The position numbers and the translations under genes were made by a program. A stretch of DNA of 64,000 nucleotides from Chryseobacterium sp. KLBC 52. Its GTDB lineage: Bacteria > Bacteroidota > Bacteroidia > Flavobacteriales > Weeksellaceae. Below, one piece after another: positions 45,492-55,521 of this stretch (positions are counted from its first letter, which is position 1; each line of letters opens with the position of its first letter). Under the pieces are notes generated by a model that was not told the origin of the DNA, searched no databases, and worked only from the letters and a program-made list of their open reading frames with translations. The stretch lies in the NCBI RefSeq assembly GCF_003347605.1, contig NZ_QDFZ01000002.1:297693-361692 (forward strand). Direction: 5' to 3'.

Positions 45492-48305
45492 TTAAATTAC
45501 GATATTCACAATACGGTGAGGGACTACAATGATTTTTTTAGGGGTTTTACCCTCCAAAATCTGTTGCATTTTCTCGTTCGAAATCACCAAATCTTCTACT
45601 TCCTTGGCAGATAATTGCGCTGAAAGTGAAATTTTGAACTTCATTTTACCATTTACACTTACCGGATACTCAATTTCGTCTTCAACCAGATAATCTTCAT
45701 TCAATGCCGGGAATTGTTCAAATTCTATCGATGTACCGTGTCCTAATAAACTCCACAATTCTTCACAGATGTGAGGAGCATATGGAGAAATGATAACGGC
45801 AAGCGGTTCTAAAATATTGCGCTTGTTGCATTTTATTTTCTGAAGCTCGTTTACAGCAATCATAAAGGATGATACTGAAGTATTGAAAGAGAAGTTTTCA
45901 ATATCGTATACCACCTTCTTTATTAAGGTATGTAAAACTTTGTATTCCGCTTTTGTAGGTTTTTCGTCTGAAACTTCAAATACATCTCCGTTGAAATACA
46001 GGTTCCAGAATTTTTTAAGGAAACCATACACTCCGCTCAACCCTTGAGTATTCCAAGGCTTGGATTGTTCCAACGGTCCTAAGAACATTTCATATAATCT
46101 TAATCCGTCTGCTCCATACTCTTCACAGATGTCATCAGGATTGACTACGTTATATTTTGACTTGGACATTTTTTCTACTTCACGGTCTGTGATGTATTTT
46201 CCGTCTTCCAGAATAAATTCTGCCTCAGCATAATCCGGTCTCCATGCTTTGAAGGCTTCTGTATCCAATTCGTCAGAGGTTCCTTTTAATAAGGATACGT
46301 CTACGTGAATCTGCTGAGTCTGATAATCTTTAGCTAAATTTTTAGATACATATTGATTCGTACCGTCAATTCTGTACACAAATGCACTCATCCCTAAGAT
46401 CATCCCTTGGTTGATCAATTTCTGGAATGGCTCATCATGGCTGATATAGCCTCTGTCTTTTAAGAACATGTTCCAGAAACGGGAATACAATAAGTGACCG
46501 GTTGCATGCTCGCTTCCTCCTATATATAGGTCTACCTGCCCCCAGTAATCTGCTAATTCTTTTTTAACAAAAGTTTCTTCATCGTTAGGATCCATATATC
46601 TAAGGAAGTACCATGAGCTTCCTGCCCAACCTGGCATTGTAGATAATTCTAACGGGAAAATAGTTTTGTCATCAATAAGATCTGTAGCCACTACCTTCTG
46701 GTTAGCTTCATCCCATGCAAATTCTTTTGCATTTCCTAATGGCGGATCTCCATCTTCTGTAGGTAAGTATTTTTCAACTTCAGGAAGTTCCAAAGGTAAA
46801 GCAGAAGTTGGCAACGTGTAAGGCATTCCATCCTTATAATATATAGGAACTGGTTCTCCCCAATAACGCTGTCTTGAGAAAATAGCATCACGCTGTCTGT
46901 AGTTTGTAGTTCCATGACCGATTCCTTTCGTTTCGATCTCGGAAATCATTTTTGCTTTCGCTTCATTATAATGTAATCCGTTTAAGAAATCAGAGTTTAC
47001 ACAAACAGAATCTTTGGAATCAAAAGATTTTTCCTGAACGTCTTCTTCCGTTTCTACCACTTTCTTGATTTCAAGATTAAATTTCTTCGCAAATCTGTGG
47101 TCACGCTCATCATGTGCCGGAACTGCCATCACAGCTCCTGTTCCATATCCCATCAACACATAATCTGAAATATAGATCGGCATTTTTTCATTGCTGAAAG
47201 GATTGATTGCATAACTTCCTGTGAAAGCTCCGCTCACGTTTTTCACGTCAGACATTCTGTCTCTCTCCGTTTTTTTGGAAGTTTCTTCAATATAAGTATC
47301 TACTTCTACTTTTTGAGCATCTGTAGTAATCGTTTCCACTAAAGGATTTTCCGGAGCCAATACCATAAAGGTAGCTCCAAAGATGGTGTCAGGTCTTGTG
47401 GTAAATACCTCAACGGTTTCATCATGACCTTCTACATTGAATTGCACCTGAGCTCCCTGAGATTTTCCGATCCAGTATTCCTGAGAATCTTTCAACGGTT
47501 GCGGCCAGTCTAATGTATTTAATCCCTGTAATAATCTTTCAGAGTACGCAGAAATTCTCATGCTCCACTGCATCATTTTCTTCTGGAATACCGGAAATCC
47601 TCCTCTTTCGGATTTTCCATCCTTCACCTCATCATTCGCCAGTACGGTTCCTAATGCAGGACACCAGTTTACTGTCGTTTCTGCTCTGTAAGCAAGACGA
47701 TAGTTTAAAAGGATATCTTCTTTATCAATTTCAGAAGCATTCTTCCATTCTTCCGCAGTGAAATTTAATTCGTCGTTCTGATTAGCATTTAATCCTTCTG
47801 TTCCTTTTTCTTCAAAATGTTGAATCAAAGACTCAATCGATTCTGCCTTATCCGTATTTTTGTTATACCACGAGTGATACAATTGGATAAAAATCCATTG
47901 TGTCCATTTATAATAGGAAGCGTCTGAAGTTCTTAGTTCTCTGCTCCAGTCGAACGAAAATCCGATTTTTTTAAGCTGCTCTTCGTATCTGTTGATATTC
48001 TGTTCTGTAGTAACAGCCGGATGCTGTCCTGTCTGGATCGCATACTGTTCAGCAGGAAGTCCGAAGCTGTCATATCCTACCGGGTGGAGTACATTAAACC
48101 CCTGGTGTCTTTTGTATCTCGCATAGATATCCGATGCAATATATCCCAGCGGGTGACCTACGTGAAGTCCTGCTCCTGATGGATATGGGAACATATCGAG
48201 TACATAAAACTTAGGTTTGTCTGTGTTATTAGAGGTTTTATAGGTTTGATTTTCCTCCCAGTATTTCTGCCACTTTTTTTCTATCTGCTGATGATCGTAA
48301 AACAC
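45492..48305 (-). CDS. leuS: leucine--tRNA ligase
   Basis: 937 residues, class I synthetase. HIGH-type motif [16 protein letters not shown] near the N-terminus, the CP1 editing domain (about 240-440, with [12 protein letters not shown] and VPAHDERD), the [10 protein letters not shown] region, and [14 protein letters not shown] carrying KMSKS. It charges tRNA-Leu and edits wrong amino acids. The start codon is GTG (48305-48303); there is no nearby upstream ATG giving a better N-terminus. A -7 box TAATTTTG sits at 48359-48366 on the minus strand. Confidence 0.97.
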   Translation of the reverse strand: MFYDHQQIEKKWQKYWEENQTYKTSNNTDKPKFYVLDMFPYPSGAGLHVGHPLGYIASDIYARYKRHQGFNVLHPVGYDSFGLPAEQYAIQTGQHPAVTTEQNINRYEEQLKKIGFSFDWSRELRTSDASYYKWTQWIFIQLYHSWYNKNTDKAESIESLIQHFEEKGTEGLNANQNDELNFTAEEWKNASEIDKEDILLNYRLAYRAETTVNWCPALGTVLANDEVKDGKSERGGFPVFQKKMMQWSMRISAYSERLLQGLNTLDWPQPLKDSQEYWIGKSQGAQVQFNVEGHDETVEVFTTRPDTIFGATFMVLAPENPLVETITTDAQKVEVDTYIEETSKKTERDRMSDVKNVSGAFTGSYAINPFSNEKMPIYISDYVLMGYGTGAVMAVPAHDERDHRFAKKFNLEIKKVVETEEDVQEKSFDSKDSVCVNSDFLNGLHYNEAKAKMISEIETKGIGHGTTNYRQRDAIFSRQRYWGEPVPIYYKDGMPYTLPTSALPLELPEVEKYLPTEDGDPPLGNAKEFAWDEANQKVVATDLIDDKTIFPLELSTMPGWAGSSWYFLRYMDPNDEETFVKKELADYWGQVDLYIGGSEHATGHLLYSRFWNMFLKDRGYISHDEPFQKLINQGMILGMSAFVYRIDGTNQYVSKNLAKDYQTQQIHVDVSLLKGTSDELDTEAFKAWRPDYAEAEFILEDGKYITDREVEKMSKSKYNVVNPDDICEEYGADGLRLYEMFLGPLEQSKPWNTQGLSGVYGFLKKFWNLYFNGDVFEVSDEKPTKAEYKVLHTLIKKVVYDIENFSFNTSVSSFMIAVNELQKIKCNKRNILEPLAVIISPYAPHICEELWSLLGHGTSIEFEQFPALNEDYLVEDEIEYPVSVNGKMKFKISLSAQLSAKEVEDLVISNEKMQQILEGKTPKKIIVVPHRIVNIVI

Positions 48306-48430
48306 TTTGTATGTATGTTATATGTTAGACTGAATTATTTATCTTTTGTCAAGATTCACAAAATTAATGATTTTAAAGTAAATAGAAATTGAATTTATGA
48401 TGAATTGCAATTCTACCCTCAACAAAAAAA

Positions 48431-48448
48431 TCCCATCCGGAGATGAGA
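48431..48448 (-). terminator. terminator of the lipocalin-like lipoprotein gene
   Basis: Seven-pair stem with one mismatch (TCCCATC / GATGAGA) on a CGGA loop, and an A-run giving T on the minus strand. Confidence 0.55.
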
Positions 48449-48476
48449 TCTGTTTTATATCCTGAAGTATATACTA

Positions 48477-48953
48477 TTATTGAGTAACTCTTTTGAAGGT
48501 ATATGTTCTTGTCTGGAATATAGTAGGATCCTGAGTCTCCTCTCTTACCGCAAGATTGAGCGTTGTAGCATCCAAAGTAATAACCTTTGCATTTTGCGGC
48601 TCTACGATTCCCTGGATTTTCATCTGAACGTCTTTCCCTTCCTTATTATAAGTATAATTGAATTTTATATCTGAAAGAATAGCACACTGACCAGGTGTAG
48701 CAGTATCTCCCCAGTTCGTTTTCCCTCCTTTGGAATCAACGCTGAACCACCATCTTGTCTGTTTCTGACAATCTGTATAAGTAATCGTGTTAGAAACCGG
48801 GTCTTCACCAACTTCTACCGTGGTAACTACTTCTTTTAACGGTTGCCATGTCCCAACAAGAGGAGCTTCCAGAACAGTATCATTGTCGCTACTACAGCCT
48901 GTAGCTGCAGCAAACAAAGATAAACCTGCAAATAGTAATGCTAATTTCTTCAT
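48477..48953 (-). CDS. lipocalin-like lipoprotein
   Basis: 158 residues, lipobox ATGC at about residue 20 followed by SSDNDT. The mature start LVGTWQPLKEVV is the GxW motif of lipocalin-like proteins, and the rest alternates as beta strands ending TRTYTFKRVTQ. Two Cys (TDCQKQ, GQCAIL) could form a disulfide. This lipoprotein type is very common in Chryseobacterium with unknown ligand. Single gene. Confidence 0.75.
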   Translation of the reverse strand: MKKLALLFAGLSLFAAATGCSSDNDTVLEAPLVGTWQPLKEVVTTVEVGEDPVSNTITYTDCQKQTRWWFSVDSKGGKTNWGDTATPGQCAILSDIKFNYTYNKEGKDVQMKIQGIVEPQNAKVITLDATTLNLAVREETQDPTIFQTRTYTFKRVTQ

Positions 48954-49127
48954 AGATCAATTTTTTCAAGCGCTAAAATTATAATTTTTTTGATTTATAT
49001 TACTATTTTTTATGAAAAATTATTTCATCGACGATTATTTATATATATTTAAAAATAGGGACACCTCATTTTCCCTTTATTTAACAAATAATGAATCCAT
49101 GAGCATCGTTCATTCTATTAAAAAAGT

Positions 49128-49135
49128 TATTTTTG
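49128..49135 (+). promoter_or_regulatory. -7 box of the acyltransferase gene
   Basis: TATTTTTG, 17 nt before the ATG at 49153. It lies inside the longest ORF and therefore argues for the internal start. Confidence 0.45.
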
Positions 49136-49152
49136 CAGGAAACAAAATACAA

Positions 49153-50130
49153 ATGCAGGATATTACGAGAAACAATTTTGATTTTATACGTGTTCTCCTT
49201 GCCTTTATTGTCTTTCTGGGACATCTTGGCACACTCAGCGCTTCTCCTGATCTCAAGATTTTTGAGCACAGCCCTATAGAAATTGCTGTTTTTGGTTTTT
49301 TCGCAGTAAGCGGATTTCTTATTGCAAGGAGCTATGAGAGGTCTTCAAGCCTGAAAAGCTATTTAAAAAAGAGAATCAAAAGAATTGTTCCCGCCTACTT
49401 GTTGGTTATTTTTTTATGCGCAATTTTATTGAGCCTGGTAAGCACCTACTCTTTCACCGAATATTTCAGCAATACACAAGTTTACAAGTACCTATTTTGG
49501 AATTCATTATTTTTAAATTTTAAAGCACCCTGGCTTCCCGGAGTTTTTGGGAATCAAGCAGTGAATGGTGCCTTATGGACATTAAAAATAGAAATGTGTT
49601 ACTATTTTGCAGTTCCTTTGTTGTTCTTACTTTTTGGAAAAAATAATAAATACAGAAATACAAGTTTGATTATTTTATATTTCTTATCACTTATTTATCT
49701 CAATTATTTTGAATCTTTAAATAAAATTTCACTTGCCAAACAGCTTCCAGGAACATTATCCTATTTTATCCCTGGAATGTTGATTTACTTTAATTTTGAT
49801 AAATTCATTCAACATAAAAATCTCATTTTCATCATTGCCTTCGTTACGGTGTGGATTGACTTATTTTTAAAAGTTCAGCTTTTTTCCCCAATGATGATCG
49901 GGGTCATTGTAATGTATATTGCCTATTCATTCAAATTCTTAAATAATTTCGGAAAGTATGGAGATTTCACCTATGGAATTTACATTTTCCACTTCCCTAT
50001 TATCAGAACTTTCCAGACTTTAGGACTGTTTGAAGATTACAATCCATTTGTAATGGCTTTGGTATGTATGTTGGTGGTAATTGCGGTAGGTATAAGCTCC
50101 TGGCATCTTTATGAAAAAAGATTTTTATAA
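49153..50130 (+). CDS. acyltransferase family 3 membrane protein (O-acetyltransferase type)
   Basis: 325 residues; start at MQDITRNNFDFIRVLLAF, 47 codons inside the longest frame, because the family begins with this NxFDxIR..LA..V...H pattern and a -7 box precedes it. About ten membrane helices. Seen: FIVFLGHLG with the catalytic-type His, FFAVSGFLIARSYERS, KKRIKRIVPAYL, NGALWTLKIEMCYY, and GDFTYGIYIFHFPI. Such proteins acylate sugars of surface polysaccharides or antibiotics at the inner membrane. Followed 22 nt later by a glycosyltransferase, which fits surface glycan decoration. Confidence 0.88.
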   Translation: MQDITRNNFDFIRVLLAFIVFLGHLGTLSASPDLKIFEHSPIEIAVFGFFAVSGFLIARSYERSSSLKSYLKKRIKRIVPAYLLVIFLCAILLSLVSTYSFTEYFSNTQVYKYLFWNSLFLNFKAPWLPGVFGNQAVNGALWTLKIEMCYYFAVPLLFLLFGKNNKYRNTSLIILYFLSLIYLNYFESLNKISLAKQLPGTLSYFIPGMLIYFNFDKFIQHKNLIFIIAFVTVWIDLFLKVQLFSPMMIGVIVMYIAYSFKFLNNFGKYGDFTYGIYIFHFPIIRTFQTLGLFEDYNPFVMALVCMLVVIAVGISSWHLYEKRFL

Positions 50131-50152
50131 TTTAGCAGTTTAAAAAACACAA

Positions 50153-50911
50153 ATGAAAGATCTTGTCTCCATCATTACTCCCTGTTATAATTCTGCAGAA
50201 TTTATCGAGGAAACCATACAGTCTGTCCTAAACCAAACCTACGAAAACTGGGAGTGGCTGATTACAGATGACCTTTCCAAAGACCATACGGTTGAAATCA
50301 TCCGAAAATATAATGATCCCAGAATAAAATTACAGGTTCTGGAGCAAAACGGCGGCGCAGGAAATGCCAGAAATAAAAGTCTTGAAAGGGCACAAGGAAG
50401 ATATATTGCTTTTCTGGATTCTGATGACTTGTGGTATCCTGAATATCTGGAAACCATGATTACTTTTCTTGAGGAAAACAATGCGGAACTGGCCTATTGT
50501 AATTATTCAAGGTGTGATGAATATACCATGGAACCTATTTTAAAAGATTTTGAAGCTGACACAATTGTTACTTTCTCTAATTTACTTAAAACCTGCAGGC
50601 TGGCGCCGGTTTCCACTATTTATGACACCAAAAGAGCCGGGAAATTTTTCTTTCCGGTAAAAAGTAAACGTGAAGATCATGTGATGTGGCTGAATCTTTT
50701 AAAAGTAATTCCGGAAGGGATTCCTGTACAAAAGACCCTGGCAAAATACAGAATGCGTGAAAACAGCGTTTCAAGGAATAAGAAAAACATCATCAAAGAT
50801 CAATATCTTGTGTATAAAGATTTCATGGGATTCTCCACAGTAAAATCGTTGTATTATACGGCTAACTGGGCATTAAACGGATTCCTGAAATATTCAAAAA
50901 TTTTCAATTAA
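50153..50911 (+). CDS. glycosyltransferase family 2
   Basis: 252 residues, soluble GT-A fold. VSIITPCYNSAEFIEETIQS opens the nucleotide-sugar site, NGGAGNARNKSLERAQG and FLDSDDLWYPEYLE hold the DxD-like metal motif. Typical of GT2 enzymes building capsule or O-antigen. The stop codon overlaps the next ATG by one base. Donor and acceptor unknown. Confidence 0.92.
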   Translation: MKDLVSIITPCYNSAEFIEETIQSVLNQTYENWEWLITDDLSKDHTVEIIRKYNDPRIKLQVLEQNGGAGNARNKSLERAQGRYIAFLDSDDLWYPEYLETMITFLEENNAELAYCNYSRCDEYTMEPILKDFEADTIVTFSNLLKTCRLAPVSTIYDTKRAGKFFFPVKSKREDHVMWLNLLKVIPEGIPVQKTLAKYRMRENSVSRNKKNIIKDQYLVYKDFMGFSTVKSLYYTANWALNGFLKYSKIFN

Positions 50912-51537
50912 TGGAATATTCAAAAGAGTTCAAAGCCGCTTTGAGTGCTTTTTCCGGAACGGAGAAGGACAAACTTATTTTCAGACTCCTGAGAAAGGAT
51001 AAATTATTGTCTAAAAAGCTTTACTTTGAACTGATTGATCCGGAAACCACAGATGATAAAAGAAATGCCATGGAAGAGCATGTGGAGGAACAGCTTCTTC
51101 TGGCTTCAAAATATGTGGGAAATGCCAAATATTTTCTGTCTACTGTGCGAAAAATAAGTGCTGAAATTACCGAGCATGTAAAAATCACGACTGATAAATT
51201 CGGAGAGGTTTCCCTGAATCTTCTTCTCGTGAATAAGGTATTGGAAAATAATGGTGATCTCAGCAGACAAAGGTTTGACAATGTTTACAAGCTTTATATT
51301 TATATCATCAACAAAGTTTTCAAGTCATTGATTCTTATAAAAAAACTGGATGAAGATTACTGGATGGAAATTGATGAATACCTTCGTGATACTCAGAATA
51401 AACTTTTAGAAAATCACTATCTTCAGAAACTTTGTATTAACAATGGTCTTGACTTCAATTGGCTGGAATGTGACAGAATTCCAGATAACATCGATCAGAT
51501 TATGAAAGACATTAAAAGCCAGGGATTCTTAAGATAA
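50911..51537 (+). CDS. uncharacterised helical protein coupled to the GT2 gene
   Basis: 208 residues, charged and almost entirely helical by composition, no signal peptide or membrane helix, three Cys near the C-terminus only as KLCINNG and LECDR. I do not name a family with confidence. ATG overlaps the GT2 stop by one base, and its own stop overlaps the waaA 3' end by 9 nt on the other strand. Likely a cytoplasmic partner or regulator, inferred only from position. Confidence 0.75.
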   Translation: MEYSKEFKAALSAFSGTEKDKLIFRLLRKDKLLSKKLYFELIDPETTDDKRNAMEEHVEEQLLLASKYVGNAKYFLSTVRKISAEITEHVKITTDKFGEVSLNLLLVNKVLENNGDLSRQRFDNVYKLYIYIINKVFKSLILIKKLDEDYWMEIDEYLRDTQNKLLENHYLQKLCINNGLDFNWLECDRIPDNIDQIMKDIKSQGFLR

Positions 51538-52767
51538 AATTTTCTGAAGAATCATTCTGGTAGAATCAGGTTTTTCATCCACGAATTTTCCGGCGTTTTT
51601 AGACATCTCTTCAAGCTCTTCTCTGTTATCCTCATTCGTAAGAAATAAAACGAATTCTGAGGCTGTATATTCGTCAGGGAAAGACTTTCCGCCATTGGCA
51701 GAGATCAGGTCATCAGCTTCCGGATTCTTTTTGTAATGATTTCCAAAGATCACAGGAACACCAAAAGTGGCTGCTTCCAGAATATTGTGAAGTCCGGCAT
51801 CATGAAATCCTCCTCCTACAACAGCTACATCTGCATAAGAATATAATTTTGATAATAAACCAATGCTGTCTATGATCAGAATTGGAGTATTGAAAGTTGA
51901 AGGTTGAGTGTTTTGTATTTCGCTGTACAGTAAAGCATCCGGGAATATATTTTTCAAATGTTCTACTCTTTTCAGATCGTGAGGTGCTATAATGAGTTTT
52001 ACTGTATTATTTTTGCGTGAAACTACTTCTGCTATTTTCTCTTCTGCCTGCCATGAACTTCCGAAAACTACCGCTTTATTATTTCCAATGAAGTCTTTAA
52101 TAAAATCGACATGATTATTTCTTTCTCGCAGCTGTTTCACTCTGTCAAATCTTGTGTCTCCGGTTACGGAAGACTTCATTAATCCAACGCTTTTCGCCAA
52201 GGCTAAGGAAAACTGAGTCTGGTGGAAAAACCAATCTACATTTTTCTGAAGCTGCTTCACAAACCATTTTCCATAGGAAGTAAAGAAAGACTGTCTTTCA
52301 TAGAACAGGGCAGAAATGACATAAATCTTTGTCCCTTTGTTTTTCAATTCGGCAAGGAGATTGTACCAATAATCGTATTTAACCGTAAAAAATAGTTCAG
52401 TATTAAATTGGTCTGTAAATTCTTTTACAGCACTTTTTTTATCGAAAGGCAGATAACAAATAACGTCTGCAATATGTTTCTTCTTAACCACATTTTCATA
52501 TCCTGATGGGGAAAAGAAAGTCACCAGGATTTTGTGCTGAGGAAAATTCTCTTTCAATTTCTCCAGAACAGGTAGTCCCTGCTCATATTCACCAAGACTT
52601 GCGGCATGCATCCAGATTACCTGATCTGTTTTTGAAAATGCAGCTTTAACTTTATCTAAAGACTGACGCCTTCCTTTAACGCCTTTTTTAGTTTTATCAT
52701 TAATCATGGCAAAAACCTTCATACCGAAGGCAAGAAGACTGATAAATATATTGTATAAAAAAGCCAT
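51529..52767 (-). CDS. waaA: 3-deoxy-D-manno-octulosonic acid transferase
   Basis: 412 residues. One N-terminal membrane helix (about 1-20) then a GT-B fold. Seen: IWMHAASLGEYEQGLPVLEK with the conserved Glu, VTFFSPSGYE, VKYDYWYNLL, VTGDTRFDRVKQL, VVGGGFHDAGLHNILEAATF, and FGNHYKKNPEAD. WaaA adds Kdo to lipid A at the inner membrane. The stretch STFNTP is encoded by a short seven-base repeat (51890-51910), a likely linker insertion. Confidence 0.95.
   Translation of the reverse strand: MAFLYNIFISLLAFGMKVFAMINDKTKKGVKGRRQSLDKVKAAFSKTDQVIWMHAASLGEYEQGLPVLEKLKENFPQHKILVTFFSPSGYENVVKKKHIADVICYLPFDKKSAVKEFTDQFNTELFFTVKYDYWYNLLAELKNKGTKIYVISALFYERQSFFTSYGKWFVKQLQKNVDWFFHQTQFSLALAKSVGLMKSSVTGDTRFDRVKQLRERNNHVDFIKDFIGNNKAVVFGSSWQAEEKIAEVVSRKNNTVKLIIAPHDLKRVEHLKNIFPDALLYSEIQNTQPSTFNTPILIIDSIGLLSKLYSYADVAVVGGGFHDAGLHNILEAATFGVPVIFGNHYKKNPEADDLISANGGKSFPDEYTASEFVLFLTNEDNREELEEMSKNAGKFVDEKPDSTRMILQKILS
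51890..51910 (+). repeat. seven-base repeat inside waaA
   Basis: Reads as three 7-nt units on plus: TTGAAAG, TTGAAGG, TTGAGTG. It codes for a Gln-Pro-Ser-Thr-Phe-Asn linker of WaaA on the minus strand. Confidence 0.6.
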
Positions 52768-52772
52768 TTTAC

Positions 52773-53117
52773 TTATTCTTTAATTTCAATTCTGTCATGA
52801 TCCGTTGGAGGATTTGATATGACTAAAAACTCAATTTCTTCATCTGATTCATTGGAGATAAAATGCTTTGCTCCCGGCTCAATGGATATAGATTCACCCT
52901 GCCCAACCAGGAATTTTTTTTCATTGATATAGAATACAGCTTCTCCTTTCAGAATATAAAAAAACTGTTCTGTCACTTTATGAAAGTGTAGTTTCTCTGA
53001 AGTTCCTGCAAGCATTTTCTCCTGCTTTACGGATAAACTTTGGGTATTTTTAAGAATCCAGCTGTCACATTGGTTTCCCCAGATATAATGTTCTGAATTA
53101 TCTTTAGAATGTATCAT
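52773..53117 (-). CDS. cupin domain protein
   Basis: 114 residues, a single cupin barrel. LHFHKVTEQFFYILKGEAVF gives the first motif with HxH and Glu, and SIEPGAKHFISNESDEEIEF the second with its His. These residues bind a metal in active cupins. The fold serves sugar isomerases, dioxygenases and binding proteins, so the role is unknown. Five nt before waaA and overlapping the DUF1648 gene by 4 nt. Confidence 0.88.
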   Translation of the reverse strand: MIHSKDNSEHYIWGNQCDSWILKNTQSLSVKQEKMLAGTSEKLHFHKVTEQFFYILKGEAVFYINEKKFLVGQGESISIEPGAKHFISNESDEEIEFLVISNPPTDHDRIEIKE

Positions 53118-53581
53118 TTAAACAGATAGGCTATAAAAAGTAATGCGGGAGTAAAAAACACAACAAATAAAAAGATTGCAGCAAATGTAATTCTCGGTTT
53201 GGCCTGATCATCTACGGCATATCTGAACATATAGTCCTGAATATTCATAAAAATAATAGCCAGTATTAAGAAGAGAATCCTCAATCCAATCTTCATAATT
53301 AAAAACTGAGCATTCATATTCTGCGCTGTAATTTCTACCGGGAAATGAGTGTCTTCAGGATGCCTCATACCATACATGAACAGAGCATATAATCCCAGAG
53401 CCAATACAGGCATCAGAAAGGCATACATTTTCCCACCAAATCCATCTGCTTTCCCTTCCATGTCAAAATGTACAGGAATTCTCTCTGGCAATGTATTATA
53501 GTTTTTCAGGGTAAACCACCATAGAAAAACTACCAGTCCAAAATTAAAAATATCAAAAGTTGTAAAAAGAATATTTTCCAT
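53114..53581 (-). CDS. DUF1648 domain membrane protein
   Basis: 155 residues, four membrane helices (about 10-25, 50-70, 95-112, 130-152). The DUF1648 motif is clear: YNTLPERIPVHFDMEGKADG FGGK region after helix 1, here split by a space for length. These proteins resemble parts of SdpI-type immunity or membrane proteins; function unknown here. In a tight run with the cupin and waaA genes. Confidence 0.82.
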   Translation of the reverse strand: MENILFTTFDIFNFGLVVFLWWFTLKNYNTLPERIPVHFDMEGKADGFGGKMYAFLMPVLALGLYALFMYGMRHPEDTHFPVEITAQNMNAQFLIMKIGLRILFLILAIIFMNIQDYMFRYAVDDQAKPRITFAAIFLFVVFFTPALLFIAYLFK

Positions 53582-53603
53582 TTCAGACGAGATTGAATCA
53601 GGA

Positions 53604-54320
53604 TTAGATGACGCTCTTCAGCACTCTCAGTTTATGAGTATGCTTATTCATTTCTTTATTGAAAATCCCTGTGGAATCCAGTGTGTCTATTCTTACTTTT
53701 CCGGAAGCATGGATGATTTTTTGATTTTCCAGCATAATTCCAACATGAATAATTTTCCCTTCTGCATTTTCAAAGAATGCAAGATCTCCAGGCTGTGTTT
53801 CTTCTATAAAAGTAAGTGCTTCACCTACCTCAGCCTGCTGTGATGCATCTCTGGGTATTTTTATATTGTGAATTTTGTAAACCAATTGGGTAAATCCGGA
53901 GCAGTCCACGGCAAAAAAGCTTTTTCCTCCCCACAGATAAGGTACATTCAGGAACTCTTTTGCTGTCAGAGCGATACTTTCACGCACATCATGACTTCTT
54001 CTTGAAGCCACCACCGGAAATTCCACTTCAGACCCCATAGAAAGTAAAGTTTTACCATCGTTCATGAGTACAGAAGAAAAGTCTTCGGTAACGACAGTCA
54101 CTTTTCTTTTGGCGAGTTCTTCGTCCGTTATTGGTTTCAGCTGTTTGGTATCCATCCATCCTTCATAGCCATCATAATGCATTTTTATTTTGGTCCAGTT
54201 TTTATCCACTTCCAAAATATCTGCACTTTCTCCAAACAATATTTCCGTAACAATTTCAGCTCTGTCAGAATTTTCTGCACGAACCGGCGCTACTGTAACA
54301 ATACAAACTCCCTTATTCAT
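53604..54320 (-). CDS. NlpC/P60 family peptidoglycan endopeptidase with SH3 domains
   Basis: 238 residues. Two bacterial SH3 regions (about 1-110: ADILEVDKNWTKIKMHYDGY EGWMDT) lead to the C40 peptidase domain: PYLWGGKSFFAVDCSGFTQ with the catalytic Cys, PGDLAFFENAEGKIIHVGIM with the catalytic His, and KIIHASGKVRID with the third residue. No signal peptide, as in related Bacteroidota YkfC-like cytoplasmic enzymes that recycle muropeptides between gamma-D-Glu and the diamino acid. Substrate is inferred. Confidence 0.9.
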   Translation of the reverse strand: MNKGVCIVTVAPVRAENSDRAEIVTEILFGESADILEVDKNWTKIKMHYDGYEGWMDTKQLKPITDEELAKRKVTVVTEDFSSVLMNDGKTLLSMGSEVEFPVVASRRSHDVRESIALTAKEFLNVPYLWGGKSFFAVDCSGFTQLVYKIHNIKIPRDASQQAEVGEALTFIEETQPGDLAFFENAEGKIIHVGIMLENQKIIHASGKVRIDTLDSTGIFNKEMNKHTHKLRVLKSVI

Positions 54321-54405
54321 TAATTTTCAATTTAAAGATTGAATAATTTAAAGATTAAAAATACGATAGGTATCTCTTTAAATGTTTAATCCTTGAATAT
54401 TTCAG

Positions 54406-55053
54406 TTACTTTCTGCGAAGAAAGTTGACTCCATCTCGCAAAGGTAAAATAAGATTTTCAAAATCTTCGTCTTTTGCTGCCAAATCATTTAATTCCTGGA
54501 TAGACTGGGTAGATTTCAGCTTCGGATTTTCTTCCAACACTTTTCCATACCATAAAACATTATCAAAAAGGATCACCGTTCCGGATTTTGTATGCGGTTT
54601 AATCAGTCTGAAATATTCAGCATAGTTTTCTTTATCGGCATCTACAAAAATCAGATCAAAAAATTCATCTGTTTCTTTTAAATATTCCTTGGCATCCTGG
54701 AGTTTAAAATCAATCTGGCTTGCATATTCGCTGGATTCAAAATATTTTTTGGGAAGATAGGCAAGATCTTCATTCACATCCAATGTTGTAATTTTTCCGT
54801 CTTTTGATAACCCTGATGCAAGACATAAAGTAGCATAGCCGGTGAATGTTCCTATTTCAAGAATATTTTTCGGCTGCAGCATCTGGGAAATAATTGTCAG
54901 CAATCTTCCCTGCTGATATCCGGAAATCATATGAGGCTGTGTTGTTTTCTGATATGTCTCTCTTCTCAGCTTTTTCAGAATTTCGGATTCCGAAGAAGCG
55001 TGTGCCTCCAAATATCTGTCCATTTCAGGATTCTTTTCTTCAAAAAAACTCAT
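54406..55053 (-). CDS. SAM-dependent O-methyltransferase
   Basis: 215 residues, Methyltransf_3 type. SAM loop LEIGTFTGYATLCLA, acidic ITTLDVNED, metal/catalytic region FDLIFVDADKENYAEYF, and VILFDNVLWYGKV with the second metal Asp and Asn. Such enzymes methylate catechols or similar hydroxyls, or are RNA-active TrmR-like; the substrate is not clear. The gap to the NlpC gene carries direct repeats with TTTAAAGATT. Ends about 85 nt from that gene's start. Confidence 0.9.
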   Translation of the reverse strand: MSFFEEKNPEMDRYLEAHASSESEILKKLRRETYQKTTQPHMISGYQQGRLLTIISQMLQPKNILEIGTFTGYATLCLASGLSKDGKITTLDVNEDLAYLPKKYFESSEYASQIDFKLQDAKEYLKETDEFFDLIFVDADKENYAEYFRLIKPHTKSGTVILFDNVLWYGKVLEENPKLKSTQSIQELNDLAAKDEDFENLILPLRDGVNFLRRK

Positions 55054-55126
55054 ACCATTTTAATTTAAACAAATTTAATGATTTTAAAACTTTCCCAAAC
55101 CTTCTTTTTGTTCAATATAAAATACA

Positions 55127-55156
55127 AAAAAGAGAGAAACTAATTCCTCTCTTTTT
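55127..55156. terminator. bidirectional terminator between O-methyltransferase and peptide gene
   Basis: AAAAAGAGAG (55127-55136) with CTCTCTTTTT (55147-55156), 10-nt loop. It can end the Cys-rich peptide transcript on minus. Confidence 0.75.
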
Positions 55157-55187
55157 CTTAGCCATCTAAATTCGATGTAAAAAAATA

Positions 55188-55343
55188 TTATATGGCTATA
55201 CAATATTGTCTTATCCCGGCACAAACCCATCCTGGGCAACACTTTGTTTGTGGACTCGAACAAAATATCTGTGGATTACACGCGTTAATAGCACCTTGCA
55301 CAGTTTTCATTTCTCCTCTTGAAAGTTTTTTTAAATTTTTCAT
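55188..55343 (-). CDS. Cys-rich bacteriocin-like precursor peptide
   Basis: A 51-codon ORF. The leader MKNLKKLSRGEMKTVQGA matches the MKNLKKLxRxxLKxIxGG pattern of the Chryseobacterium bacteriocin-like peptide family (double-glycine-type leader; here Gly-Ala at 17-18). The core after the leader has six Cys (22, 28, 35, 36, 41, 48) in about 33 residues, spacing C-x5-C-x6-CC-x4-C-x6-C, which suggests three disulfides. It is followed by the hairpin at 55127-55156. Peptides of this family are thought to be exported after leader removal; activity is unknown. No transporter with a C39 peptidase lies next to it. Confidence 0.8.
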   Translation of the reverse strand: MKNLKKLSRGEMKTVQGAINACNPQIFCSSPQTKCCPGWVCAGIRQYCIAI

Positions 55344-55521
55344 AATGATTTTAGTTTAGTATTAACTTCCTACTCTTTAGATTTTCGGATACCTCTTTAA
55401 TATTTCCTTTAACGGAGATTTAAATATACATATTCTTTTATTAATCAACTAATTATATACACAAAAACTACATATTTAATAAATAAAAACACAAACTTCA
55501 GTGAAAACCCCATATAAAATA

